This document shows, piece by piece, positions 18,272 through 28,400 of a DNA stretch of 33,971 nt. Where the stretch lies: contig BRYA01000358.1 in assembly GCA_030267965.1 (NCBI GenBank), forward strand, positions 65,813-99,783, written 5' to 3'. The DNA comes from Triparma columacea (Eukaryota; Sar; Bolidophyceae; Parmales; Triparmaceae). Position 1 is the first letter of the stretch, and the number at the start of each line of letters is the position of its first letter. The translations under genes were made by a program, and so were the position numbers. A model generated the notes under the pieces. That model saw nothing but the letters and a program-made list of their open reading frames with translations, was not told where the DNA came from and did not search any database.

Positions 18272-20631
18272 ATGGTACATAAAGACAATCAAACTTCATT
18301 TATATGCGATTTAGAGATACAATATACAACGTATATCATATTACGGAAACAAATCCAAACCAATCATTCTATAACCCATATTTTAGCCATTCCCTCCGAA
18401 CCACCTCCCGCCGACTGGACAGCCCCTGCCTTCTTAACCCTTCTGTATCCTCTGTACCATTTATATCTCCTCCTAACCCCCACCCTCAACACTCTCATCC
18501 CCCCCTCTCTCCCCTAATTTAGGCGCGTAAAGGAGCACAGGCCTCAACGGCTGACAACAACCTTCCGATAGACCCCGAAACTGCAAAGAAGCTCTCCCAC
18601 ACCCTAGGAATAACTGAGGCCGAGGTGAAGGAGATGCTCGCCGCCAAGGGTGGTCAGGGTCCCCCCTCCTCCTCCCGTCGTGCCCTTCAGTCCTCCCAGC
18701 CGGAGCCCGTTCAAGCCAAGGCCCCCACAATGTCTGCAGCCTGGGCAGACTTCATGGACGACGACTGCGCCGACGTCGACGTAAACCTCGGGTCCGGAAG
18801 CAAGCCTTCCCCCTCCCCCGCCGGAAACAAGGAGAACACCACGAAGCCCACCGCCCCAAAGGCTGACCCTAACGCAGCATACGACCTCCCGATAAAAAGC
18901 ACACTCGAAGAGTGCCAAGGGAAAGCCGGTGTCCTTGCGCAGACTGGTACCCTCGAGTGGGACATCGTCGGCAGGTCCAGGAAGACTAACGCCGAGCTTG
19001 GGCCTTTGGATATCTGCGAACCCACCATTCTTACCCCAGAGGTATTCCAGGGCGAGGTGAGAGTTTTGTGATTCCCTGTGTTCCTCCGTAGTTAGCCTTT
19101 GCAACACAAACCGCTAAACCCCCCCCCACCCCCCCACCCCCCCCTCCGAAACGCAGCTGGTGGCGTTCGTGGCATGCGCTCCTACGGCTTGCCACTCGAT
19201 TGCGGTTACCGAGAAAGGCACACCTTTCGGGTGGGGGAGGAACGAGGCTAGTCAGCTAGGTGAGCGCGGACGAGGAGTCAAGCGACGAGCTAAATGTGCG
19301 AACGATGACGAGGGAAATTGCACGATTAAAACAGAACACGTACAGCGCATCTCACCTCCTCCGGCTGTCGCTCCGCTCCCCCCCCCGCTCTTCGCTTCGC
19401 TCGTCGCAGGTCACGAGGACGACGTCAACATCACGACGCCCGCGAAGCTCAGTGGACCTTGGGGAAAGAAGAAGATCGTTGCAGCGGCGGTCGGAAAGTC
19501 TCACACCATCCTGGTGGACGAGGACGGCAAAGCCTACGGAGCCGGTAGGAACTCCGAGGGCCAGTGCGGGATCAACACCATAACCGAGGGTAACGTTACG
19601 GTGTTCAAGCCCTGTAAGGTAGGGAAGGACAGCAAGGACTGCAAGTTTGTGAAGGTGTCATGCGGGGAGAACTTCACAGTCGCCATCGACGAACAGGGGA
19701 TGATGTACACGTGCGGGAACTCAGAGTACGGGACGCTGGGGAACGGGAGCACGGGGGAAAGACTTGTGAAGGCGAACAAGATCAGCTTTAACCCGAGCGC
19801 GAAATTCGTGAGGAGGGATCAGTTCGTTAAGAGGGAACTCAACTTCAAGGAAAACGAGGTGAGAATTTATGGGGAGAGAGAAAGGAGGGAAAAAGACGCG
19901 ATCATGCATCTCATTCCTTATGCTTTATGAGCATATTTCTCACCACTAACCACAACCCCCAGGAGCCCAAACATTTGGATGACTCTCACCGAATCAGGAT
20001 CTCCCAGATTGCCTGTGGCAAGTTCCACTCAGTCGCCATCGAGGCCGCCAGGCCTGGTCACACCAGCAGAGTATTTAGTTGGGGATGCGGAAACTACGGA
20101 TCCCTCGGCCACAAGGTCCAGAAGGACGAGTACTACCCTCGGCTTGTTGAGACTTTGACAGGCCCAATTTTCAGCAGCAACCAGCCCGTCTCGGTAAGCT
20201 GCGGGTCGACGTGCTTCATAATCAAGACCGCCCAGGGCCACTGCTACTACTCCGGGAAGCACAAGACGGGCGGTGAGGCCGCCATGACCCCAGGCCTCCT
20301 CGACTTCCTCGCAAACAACTCCCACGTCGTCGGACCCTTCGGTTGCGGTAACGCCCACGTGACCCTCGCGACCACAGAGGGCCAGACCGTTACCTACGGC
20401 CAGGGCCCGCACGGGGAGCTGGGGTTCGGGGTTGAGGGAGCGAAGAGCAGCGCGGCGCCAAAGTTCATTGAGAATATGGACGGGGTTGACGTGGTTGACG
20501 TGGGGTGCGGGTACGGGCACACGCTTTTCGTTTGTAAGAAGGGGAAGGCTCAGGGGAAGCTGGGGGTTTTTGAGGGAGAGGAGGGGGAAGAGGGGGGGGG
20601 GAAGAAGGCTAAAAAACAGAAGACGAGTTGA
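18272..20631 (+). CDS. RCC2: RCC2/TD-60-like RCC1-repeat protein
   Basis: Exons 18272..18274 (ATG only, tentative), 18523..19056, 19157..19259, 19410..19858 and 19963..20631 give about 585 residues. The last four exons are well defined; the first is proposed because the second opens directly after TTTAG with no ATG for 34 codons. The N-terminal helices (P-E-T-A-K-K-L to E-M-L-A-A-K) and a Ser/Pro linker are followed by E-W-D-I-V-G-R. This matches the W-D-L-I-G-R-K entry of RCC2 rather than RCC1. RCC1 repeats follow: G-W-G-R-N-E-A-S-Q-L-G, G-A-G-R-N-S-E-G-Q-C-G, T-C-G-N-S-E-Y-G-T-L-G, S-W-G-C-G-N-Y-G-S-L-G-H and G-Q-G-P-H-G-E-L-G-F-G. The end is Gly/Lys-rich and basic. Animal RCC2 works in mitosis and small-GTPase (Rac1, RalA) signalling; the role here is inferred only. 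Confidence 0.82.
19260..19409 (+). other. Stop-free 150-bp intron in the RCC2-like gene
   Basis: It starts GTGAGC after phase 1 and ends TCGTCGCAG. It is 150 bp with no in-frame stop, so the frame reads through. Removing it joins Q-L-G directly to H-E-D-D-V, restoring a normal RCC1 blade, which supports splicing. Confidence 0.75.
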
Positions 20632-20836
20632 GGAAAAAGGGAAGGGAGGAAGAGGAACGGAAGGGCAGGGACGGGGGGGCAGTGGACGCAATGCTGATAA
20701 GGAAAACCAGTCGTTTTTTATAGGAAAGGAAATCATATTGTACGCGTTAATTCTTCATTCTCAGGGTCAACAAAAGTCCGGGTTCGTGCCTGTGCAGGTG
20801 GGGGATGGGGGGAAGCGACAAAGGAAGGGGGTGAGC

Positions 20837-21394
20837 TTATCTTGCAGTAGAAGTCACCGCCTTGCTCCTTCTCTCGACCGTGCTAACCTTTTCGACCCAA
20901 TTGTCTGGTAAATATTCGTTTTCCCTTTGGTCAAGAGGAGGGGGTTTCGGCGCAGGTCTCCGTTTAGGCTTCGGCTGCTTGGGCTTGTTGGATTCTCCGG
21001 AGGACGGGGAAGGAGCGCTGCCCTGAGCCCCCCTTAAAACCGTATCGATGCTCACGCTCTTCGCGAGCTTCTCGTTGAGCGCGGATCTCATGCCTGACTC
21101 AAGCATCCTTTCGCGCAACTCATGATCTGAAGATTGCAGCTGGGCCTTCACCTCCGCCACGAGACTCCGACGCCTGAGGGGAGGATCAAACGAATGAACC
21201 TTCGGAGATATCTCGGCGTCCAAAGTCACCGTGAAGGCATGTTCTTTACGGCTTGACCGAATCTCCTCCAACAAAGAACTACCTTTTGACTCCTTTTCCC
21301 TCGATCGAGGGGGAGGAGTATCCAACACTGGGGGCGGGACAGACGATAAGATACGCTCCTGCCACAACTCGAGGATGGAGCGCGATGAGGTCAT
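20837..21394 (-). CDS. Hypothetical small basic, Pro-rich protein (185 aa)
   Basis: A single open frame from an ATG, converging on the RCC2-like gene with 205 bp between stops. The protein starts M-T-S-S-R-S-I-L-E-L-W-Q-E-R, with helical, charged segments and a Ser/Lys/Pro-rich middle. The Pro-Lys-Arg cluster K-R-R-P-A-P-K-P-P-P resembles an SH3-binding or nuclear-localisation stretch. No membrane segment, signal peptide or known domain is visible. The antisense frame is not supported. Codon use and the clean ATG support a gene, but no family is recognised, and unseen exons are possible. Confidence 0.55.
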   Translation of the reverse strand: MTSSRSILELWQERILSSVPPPVLDTPPPRSREKESKGSSLLEEIRSSRKEHAFTVTLDAEISPKVHSFDPPLRRRSLVAEVKAQLQSSDHELRERMLESGMRSALNEKLAKSVSIDTVLRGAQGSAPSPSSGESNKPKQPKPKRRPAPKPPPLDQRENEYLPDNWVEKVSTVERRSKAVTSTAR

Positions 21395-21755
21395 GAAGGG
21401 ATTGGGATTGTTGTGGGAACTGTTACTTTCTCGAGAGGGGGGGGAGTGGGACCAAGGGAAGGAAAGGGAGAGAGGGGGAAAAAAGCGACCGAGGCTTAGT
21501 TAGGGGGATCGGAGGGTGCGGGGAGGGGAGAGATGAGGTGATGGCTATTTGGTTGTGAGAAGGATCCTACAGATTGCCATTTTTGGATGCTTTGCTTGGG
21601 TCAGGATCGGCCTTGTTTTTTTTCATTGGGTTCCTTCTTTCCTGACTTTCTCTGATTGGCAAAATACTTTCCACTCCTTTGCAATCTTTTGCGGTTTCTA
21701 AAGCGCTAAATTTTTTGCGGCCAAGCATCGAACCGAATTTAAGTACATCTTCAGT
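21395..21755. other. Divergent intergenic region before the copper ATPase
   Basis: 361 bp between the small hypothetical gene and the copper ATPase start. The ATPase side becomes AT-rich from about 21560. It probably contains both promoters. I see no clear metal-responsive element or other motif. Confidence 0.45.
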
Positions 21756-24746
21756 ATGTTCAATTTTGGGTCCAAGACGTCAGAAGTCCGTTCTGCCTCA
21801 ACCTCAGGCACCGAAATGGCAGACCTTTCTCTGTCAACCCCATGCCCTTCTTGCTCACGCCCCAACTGTCCCTGCGGCAGCGACTGTGAATGCGGTCCCT
21901 TCTGCCGCTGCAAGACCAGCGACATAATTGACGCCGTGAAATCAGTCCACCCCAACAAAAAGTACACTGCCATCACAGACATTGAGCTGGGACTCTCAAC
22001 AGAGGCAAGCTCACTCATCGGTTCGGCTTCTTTCTACCGTGTCCGCCTGTCCATATCTGGCATGACCTGTACAAACTGCTCCTCCGCAGTGATTCGGTGC
22101 GTTAACAACCTTTCTTCCAAGAACTCCAATGCTGTCCACTCCTGTGACATATCGTTGGTGTTGCACCAGGGCGACATCGTGGTTCGAAAGGACTGTGGTC
22201 TAACTGCAGAGATTATTGCGGAGGAAATCAGCGATGCGGGGTACGATTCAGTCATTTTGGAAGTGATGGACCCGTATGTGTTGGCGGAGGACACCGCGAA
22301 TGATAAGTTCTTTGGGGTGGAAGGGGATGGATTGAAGGTATGCGAATTGGATTTGGCGGAGGCTTCCGATGCTACATCCATTGGGAAGATGCTGAAGGAA
22401 GGTTTCGAAGGTAGGGTTTTGTTCGTTGAGGAACTTCCTGCTGATGATAAGAACCCTATTGGACTTAGGGTGAAATACGAGCCCCATCCTTCCGTTGGAC
22501 CTAGATACTTCCTCAAAGCTGTAGCCGGCTCAACCATCCGCGCGAAAGTTACCTCTTCGTCTTCGACTTCGACGAAGACCATCCTGGCCAAGAAGAAGCA
22601 GGCCATGCTCTTGTCCCTTCTCGGCACTGTTCCCGTCTTCATGACGACCATGGTACTTACTAGGTTTCCTTCTATCCACCGTGCCTTCATGTCGAAGTTA
22701 ACAGATGGTTCGGGGTTAACCGTTGAGTCTCTGATACTCTTCATTTTTGCGACGCCTGTGCAGTTCGGTTCCGGACGTCCCTTCTACGTTGGCACCATGA
22801 AGTCGTTCCGCTCTCGCGTCCTTGGCATGGACTCCCTGATTGCCATTGGTACGTCGGCGTCATACTTGTACGGAGTGATTTCGATGATCCAGGCTGCGTC
22901 GACAGGAGTCCCAAACATGGGGGCACATTTCTTCGAGACTAGCGCGGTGCTCATCACGTTCGTACTCCTTGGAAAGTACCTGCAGGCCGCAGCAACGAGA
23001 TCTACCTCTAAGGCCCTCACAAAGCTCATGGACCTCGCCCCCAAGACTGCTACTCTCGTCACCAAGAAAGGGGGAGACCGCGAGTATTGGTTGCCGGACG
23101 AATCCTTCGACGAGTCTGAGGGTACAGTTGAAACGGAGATATCTGTCGACCTCATCCAGACGGGCGACGTCCTCAAGCTCATACGCGCTGCGTCAGTCCC
23201 CTGCGACGGCACGCTCCTGTCCGGCGAGCTCTCGTGCAACGAGGCCATGATAACCGGCGAGCCCCTCCCCGCTCCAAAGATCCCCGGCGCTGACGTAATC
23301 GGGGGCACCACGGTGGCCGAGGGATTTGGATATATCAGGGCGGTGAATACGGGGGAGGACACGGCGCTTTCGCAGATAGTCAGGCTGATGGAGACCGCCC
23401 AGGGTGGCAAAGCCCCGGTCCAGCTTTACGCCGACAAGATCTCTGGTGTCTTCGTGCCCTTTGTCACTTCAGTTTCTCTGGCATCCTTCGTGATATGGTT
23501 CTCCCTATCCTCAACCGGGGTTGTCCCTGACTCCTGGATCCCCTCCGACGAAGGTCCGTTTATGTTTTCCTTCATATTCGCAATCACCACTCTTGTGATC
23601 GCTTGCCCTTGCGCCCTCGGCCTCGCCGCCCCTACCGCCATCATGACTGGCACCGGGGTCGGGGCCCAGAATGGCGTCCTGATCAAGGGCGGCGAGGCCC
23701 TCGAGTCAGCCGCTAACGTTGACACCATCATCTTCGATAAGACCGGAACCCTGACCATGGGGAAGCCTGCGGTCGAGGAGTTCGTACACTTGGACGATAA
23801 AGTTGCAAATGACGAGCTCCTCTGGATGGTACTATGCGCAGAGCGCTCCTCTGAGCACCCACTCGCTGTCGCAGTTGTGAAGTACTGCGAGGCCCGCCTC
23901 TCGGAGCTAGAGTCCGACTTTGCGAGCAAGGTTTTCAGTCCTCCTGAGTTCCAGGCGGTCACGGGCAAGGGTGTAAGCTGTAATGTCAACGGTCGCACCG
24001 TCGCCATCGGCAACCGGCCGTTCATGAAGCTCCTGAAGATCCCCCCAGCGGACAATGAGGTCGAGAGGAGGATGCTCGCAATGGAGGACACAGGCGCCAC
24101 GGCCATACTTGTCGCGGTTGATGGCGAGCTGGCTGCGGTTTGCGGCATCAGCGACGAGCTCAAGGACGATAGTCCCGACACCATAAGCCGCCTCCGCGGC
24201 TCGGGGGTCGAATGCTGGATGGTGACTGGCGACAACGCCCGCACTGCTAGGGCTATTGCCCGCCGCGTCGGTTTGGACGAGCGGTATGTCGTAAGCGAGG
24301 CTCTTCCGGCCACCAAGGTATTGAAGGTCGAGAGTTTGCAGAAGGACGGCAAGGTTGTCGCAATGGTCGGAGACGGCATAAATGACTCGCCGGCGCTGGT
24401 ACAGGCCAATCTGGGCGTTGCTATTGGTGCGGGTACGGATATTGCTATCGAGGCGGCTGATATGGTGCTGGTTCGAAACTGCGTTAGCGACGTGGCCGTG
24501 GCATTGGATCTTAGCAAGGCGATCTTTTCGAGGATCAAGCTGAACTTCGTATGGGCCCTACTTTACAACTCCCTTGGCATTCCGATTGCCGCTGGGATGT
24601 TATACCCCTGGTGGCGAACTACGCTACCTCCTGTGGTGGCGGCGGCTGCCATGGCGCTTAGCAGTGTCAGCGTTGTGCTTAGTAGTCTGCATTTGAGGCT
24701 ATGGAAACCGAAGTGGAGGGTCGCGAGTGCGCATTACGACCAGTAG
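21756..24746 (+). CDS. Copper-transporting P1B-1 ATPase
   Basis: One uninterrupted exon of 996 residues. The N-terminus has an unusual Cys cluster (about residues 29-51: C-P-S-C-S-R-P-N-C-P-C-G-S-D-C-E-C and on to C-R-C), resembling a small metallothionein-like site. A heavy-metal domain follows with G-M-T-C-T-N-C (Cys105, Cys108). A second, degenerate HMA-like unit without CxxC follows at about 190-250. The pump core is complete: I-T-G-E-P-L-P in the actuator, the C-P-C ion site at 617-619, D-K-T-G-T with Asp660, S-E-H-P-L-A, and G-D-G-I-N-D near 872. Y-N in the seventh helix and M-x2-S-S in the eighth identify the Cu(I) subclass. Such pumps load copper into the secretory pathway or plastid, or export it. 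With no plastid presequence, an ATP7/CCC2-like endomembrane role is most likely. Confidence 0.93.
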   Translation: MFNFGSKTSEVRSASTSGTEMADLSLSTPCPSCSRPNCPCGSDCECGPFCRCKTSDIIDAVKSVHPNKKYTAITDIELGLSTEASSLIGSASFYRVRLSISGMTCTNCSSAVIRCVNNLSSKNSNAVHSCDISLVLHQGDIVVRKDCGLTAEIIAEEISDAGYDSVILEVMDPYVLAEDTANDKFFGVEGDGLKVCELDLAEASDATSIGKMLKEGFEGRVLFVEELPADDKNPIGLRVKYEPHPSVGPRYFLKAVAGSTIRAKVTSSSSTSTKTILAKKKQAMLLSLLGTVPVFMTTMVLTRFPSIHRAFMSKLTDGSGLTVESLILFIFATPVQFGSGRPFYVGTMKSFRSRVLGMDSLIAIGTSASYLYGVISMIQAASTGVPNMGAHFFETSAVLITFVLLGKYLQAAATRSTSKALTKLMDLAPKTATLVTKKGGDREYWLPDESFDESEGTVETEISVDLIQTGDVLKLIRAASVPCDGTLLSGELSCNEAMITGEPLPAPKIPGADVIGGTTVAEGFGYIRAVNTGEDTALSQIVRLMETAQGGKAPVQLYADKISGVFVPFVTSVSLASFVIWFSLSSTGVVPDSWIPSDEGPFMFSFIFAITTLVIACPCALGLAAPTAIMTGTGVGAQNGVLIKGGEALESAANVDTIIFDKTGTLTMGKPAVEEFVHLDDKVANDELLWMVLCAERSSEHPLAVAVVKYCEARLSELESDFASKVFSPPEFQAVTGKGVSCNVNGRTVAIGNRPFMKLLKIPPADNEVERRMLAMEDTGATAILVAVDGELAAVCGISDELKDDSPDTISRLRGSGVECWMVTGDNARTARAIARRVGLDERYVVSEALPATKVLKVESLQKDGKVVAMVGDGINDSPALVQANLGVAIGAGTDIAIEAADMVLVRNCVSDVAVALDLSKAIFSRIKLNFVWALLYNSLGIPIAAGMLYPWWRTTLPPVVAAAAMALSSVSVVLSSLHLRLWKPKWRVASAHYDQ

Positions 24747-25464
24747 GCAGGTTTATGGAAAAGGGAGGACGTTGAGGGTACAAGTGAGGGACAGGGACAT
24801 TGATATTAATACACGAGTTTTTGGTTGCAATCCATAAATCAACTTTGATGTCGTTTTGAAGGGCTGCGTTCTTTCAAACCGAGTGAAGCCGATCTCACGC
24901 AGATATTTGTTGTGCTACCCCAGGTAAGGCAGGTTGTAAAAATTTATCAAACCTTATTTTTTGTTCGGTACCTTTAATTGCAGTTTTATACAGCACCGTG
25001 TCAAAGTATCCATTGCTTCTCCCTCGTTAAGTCTTTTTTATCGTTCGAGAGGAAGTCATAGCTTCAGAGTAAGCTCTCCTATTTTTGAAGCTTCGGGAGG
25101 AAGACCTTGGAAAACTTGTGGAGGGGAGGGAAAGCGAGGGGACGAGACAAAGGTAAGGAGGGAGAGAAGGCGAGGGGTGTGTAGAAGGCGAGGGTAGAAG
25201 AGGGATCGGTGGGGAGAGAGGATGGGAGAGAGAGGCAGGAGGAAGGAGGCCACACAACAGCCTGGTCTCTCGGACCTGCCCAACATCCTTGTGAGAGCTT
25301 GGGGCTTGGGGGATTTGGACGAAATTTTCATCTAAGATTTTTTTTAAATGTGGAGGGCTTGTGGCGACGGTTGCACGCGAATTATTTTCAAACAATCTAA
25401 CTCACCTCCATTTGCGGTCGTTCGATCTATTTCGCGCTCCTGCAGGCTTCTGTTGGACTGTGAG
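24747..25464 (+). other. 5' region of the giant START-array gene, with predicted UTR introns
   Basis: 718 bp without a supported coding gene. Two introns are suggested: 24924..24983 (CAG/GTAAGG to AATTGCAG, 60 bp) and 25153..25445 (AAG/GTAAGG to CTAAC then CTCCTGCAG, 293 bp). These would make a spliced 5' untranslated region ending 19 bp before the ATG at 25465. The open frame from 25348 to 25464 lies inside the second intron and is probably not translated. Confidence 0.5.
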
Positions 25465-28400
25465 ATGAATAACCATGAAGCTCTGCTCGCTGAGAGGGAT
25501 ACAAAGATCGTACAGCTCGAGGCTATAACAACGAAGCTGTTTGCCGACCTTACTGCTGCCGCATCTTCCGCAAACGAAGTTGCCGCCGCCGTCAAGGACG
25601 CAGCAGGCGAGGGTGCAACTGCAGCTGGCATTGTCACGGTTGTAAATGACCATGCCCTCACCCTTAGGGCCGCTGCAGATCGCGCCGCAGCTCACAAACG
25701 TGCCGCCGACAACGTTGAGACGATCGAGGTAATAAAACGCCGCGCCGTTGTCCCCAAGGTCACCGAAGACTATGTCGACGCCCCTGAGGTTGCCGCAGAG
25801 AATACTGCCGCCCCTGAGGCCGTCGATGACTCTGCTGAGGTTGCCGCAGAGAATACTGCCGCCCCTGAGGCCGTCGATGACTCTGCTGCAGCCCTTGATG
25901 GTGGCATGGACGGTAACACCACTCACCCTGCCCTAGATAAGATAAAATACAAGCAAAATCAAGCCCATGAGGAGATGGTGGGCGTGCTTGTCGAGCGTGG
26001 TGCCGTTGAAGGCATCATTGAGCAGTCGTGGGATACTAAGAGAGCAAATGTCGGCGTAGTCATTCATGACGAGCAGCAGCTTGTCCTCGATTATATTCTC
26101 ACCGACTGTAATTCAGGAGTTTTCCGACGCGCCACTATCCATAGGGAGAAGGGGGATAGGATTGTATTTTGGCAAAACTACTTAAATGGGACAACAACAG
26201 TCGAGTACCTCCTTAGAATCAGAGCCGTTCGCAACGAAGGCTCAGGCCAGTGTGTCGCGATAGAGTCGGAGGACGAAAACGGCTTGCCGAAGGAGGCAAA
26301 GACAAAACTTGTCAAGATTGCGCGTTCGAATAATGCACACCGAGCGAGGGTTGATGGTGAGATCAGGCTAGCGGCCTACGAACACGGGCAAACCGCCCTA
26401 ACCCTCGTTGGAACAATGGAAGCCAAGGAGATGAGGAGTGAGGGGAGGGGGGATGTCAATACTGTATACATGTCAATCAAGGGCCTGGTGGAGGAGATCG
26501 AGAAGAACTTTCACAAGCCTGAGGTTATTGATGAGAGGAGGAAGAAGCACTTTGTGGAGGAGATTATTCCAAGTCCGCCTCCGCTGACAGAGGAGGAGGA
26601 GAGAATGCTGGAAGGAATTGGAGGGTTGGAGAACGAACTTTATGAGAAGGGAAAGAGAGTCAAGGGGACATTGAAGGAGGGAGTTGACAAGTTCCTGTGG
26701 AGAAACGGTGACAAGTTGTGGGGAGCTTTTGGGGTCAATGTGGACAAGTCAGCAAAGAGTGTATTGGCAGAGCAATTTCTGCTCGACACATTTGTGAGGT
26801 CAGATGAGCACTTCAAAAATAATGGGAACTTACCAAGGGTTATCAGGAATGGCGTCGACGGAACTAGAAGCTTGCATCAACATGCTGGTGTAAAGGTCCC
26901 TGCCGCCACCAATCGACTATTTCAGAATTGGTTTGTGTGGAAGGAGGTCAAACCTGAGAATGGAGGGACTTCATACATGTTAGCATTAGTGCAACTGACA
27001 GAGTACCCTGGAGGAGGCTTCAAGGACCTCAGTAAGGAAGGATTTGTGCTAGCAGAGTCTACAGGTGTCTACTTCTTCAATGAGATTGCTCCAAATGTCT
27101 GTAGGGTGACATGTATTCAGACATTTGATCTTCATTTCCAGGGCCTTCAAAAGACACTGATGGACAATGCCATTGACTACCTTGCAAAGAGTCAGCTTGT
27201 TGAGGCCAACAAATTGCAGGAAAAGTTCAGGAGGAATGGGAAGATGGTTGATGCTGAGGTCAGGGGGGTTTTGGTTGAGAGGATGAAGGAGGGGGCTGAG
27301 TTGGAGGAGGACCAGAAGAAGATGTTTGGGGAGTTGGAGGAGCTCTTTGGTGGGGAGAAGGAAGGAAGATGGGGGCCTCTTGAGTCACCTTATGGGGGAG
27401 TGAAGATGGAGATCATGTACAAGCAGCAGGTGAAAGGAAAAAAGACACTTGGTTTTGGAAGAGCCGAGTGCTTTGCCGACTGCTCAGCTGAGGAAGCAGC
27501 TGCTTGGTTCTTTGAGTACTGCAACAGGGAGAGGATGACAGTGGATAGAGAGGAAGGGAACCCTGCAAGGCTTGAGATAAAGGAGAGTGGCGAAGGAAGA
27601 GTGAACGAAAAGCTGTTTGCAACAGTCAAGAAATTTCCTTTCCCTCTTCAGAAAAGAGAGTTTGTGATGAGATATGTATGGCAAAAAGGACATCAAGATG
27701 ACACCATGTCTGTAGCATTTGTACCATCAGAGGAGAAGGTGGATTATGGAGGAAATCTAGGAAAGCTTGTGAAAGCTACAACAAGTGGCATTCTTACTGC
27801 CAAGAACATTAAGGATCATAATGGTGTTCACCAATGTAAACTCACATTGACCCAATTTATGGATGCAGGGGGGCTCATTCCAGTAAAAGTTGTCGATAGA
27901 ACAATACCAAGAGGACTAAGTGCAATAGCAACAATAAGGAACTCCTTCAAGCAGGATACAAAGATTGATAAAGCTGCTCTGGCCTCTCTTGCAAACATCA
28001 TCAAGAACGAGCCCCAAGATCACACAAAGGAGGAGGAGGCCGTAATGAGGGACGGCAAAGAGTTCCATGGGAAGTACATGACAAGCAATAAATTCAAGAA
28101 TCTGAAGAGTCCAGATCCCAGGGTGAAGATGAAAGCTGTGCACCTCGAAGGTGAAAGCCTTGTGGTTGGCGTTTGTGAGGCTGTTGTCGATGCTTCACTT
28201 GCAGAGTGTGTGGCATACGAGTTCATTAAGGATTCAAGGCAGAGAAAGGCTAAACTTGGGAAAAAGTACAAGGCGATCAAAACAAAGAAATTGAATGGCC
28301 ACTCACAGCTTTATTTAAACAGGAGGAGTCTTGGGGTGCGAGGATTCTCTGATAGGGAGTGGAGAGCTTTTTGTACCTGGCAAATAGAGGAGGGAGGAAA

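Noticed and set aside
18182..18517. Plus-strand frame before the RCC2-like exon
   Set aside because: The composition is that of AT-rich intergenic and intron sequence, and it runs into a pyrimidine tract before the acceptor.
23426..24538. Long antisense frame opposite the copper ATPase
   Set aside because: It is a shadow of the strongly conserved P-type ATPase core, Ser/Thr-rich with no recognisable motif.
24961..25197. Small plus-strand frame before the giant gene
   Set aside because: It is basic and low complexity and lies across a predicted UTR exon and donor site; no domain or homology signal.
25348..25464. Upstream extension of the giant gene's open frame
   Set aside because: It contains a CTAAC branch point and a CTCCTGCAG acceptor just before the ATG at 25465, so it is more likely the end of a 5' UTR intron.
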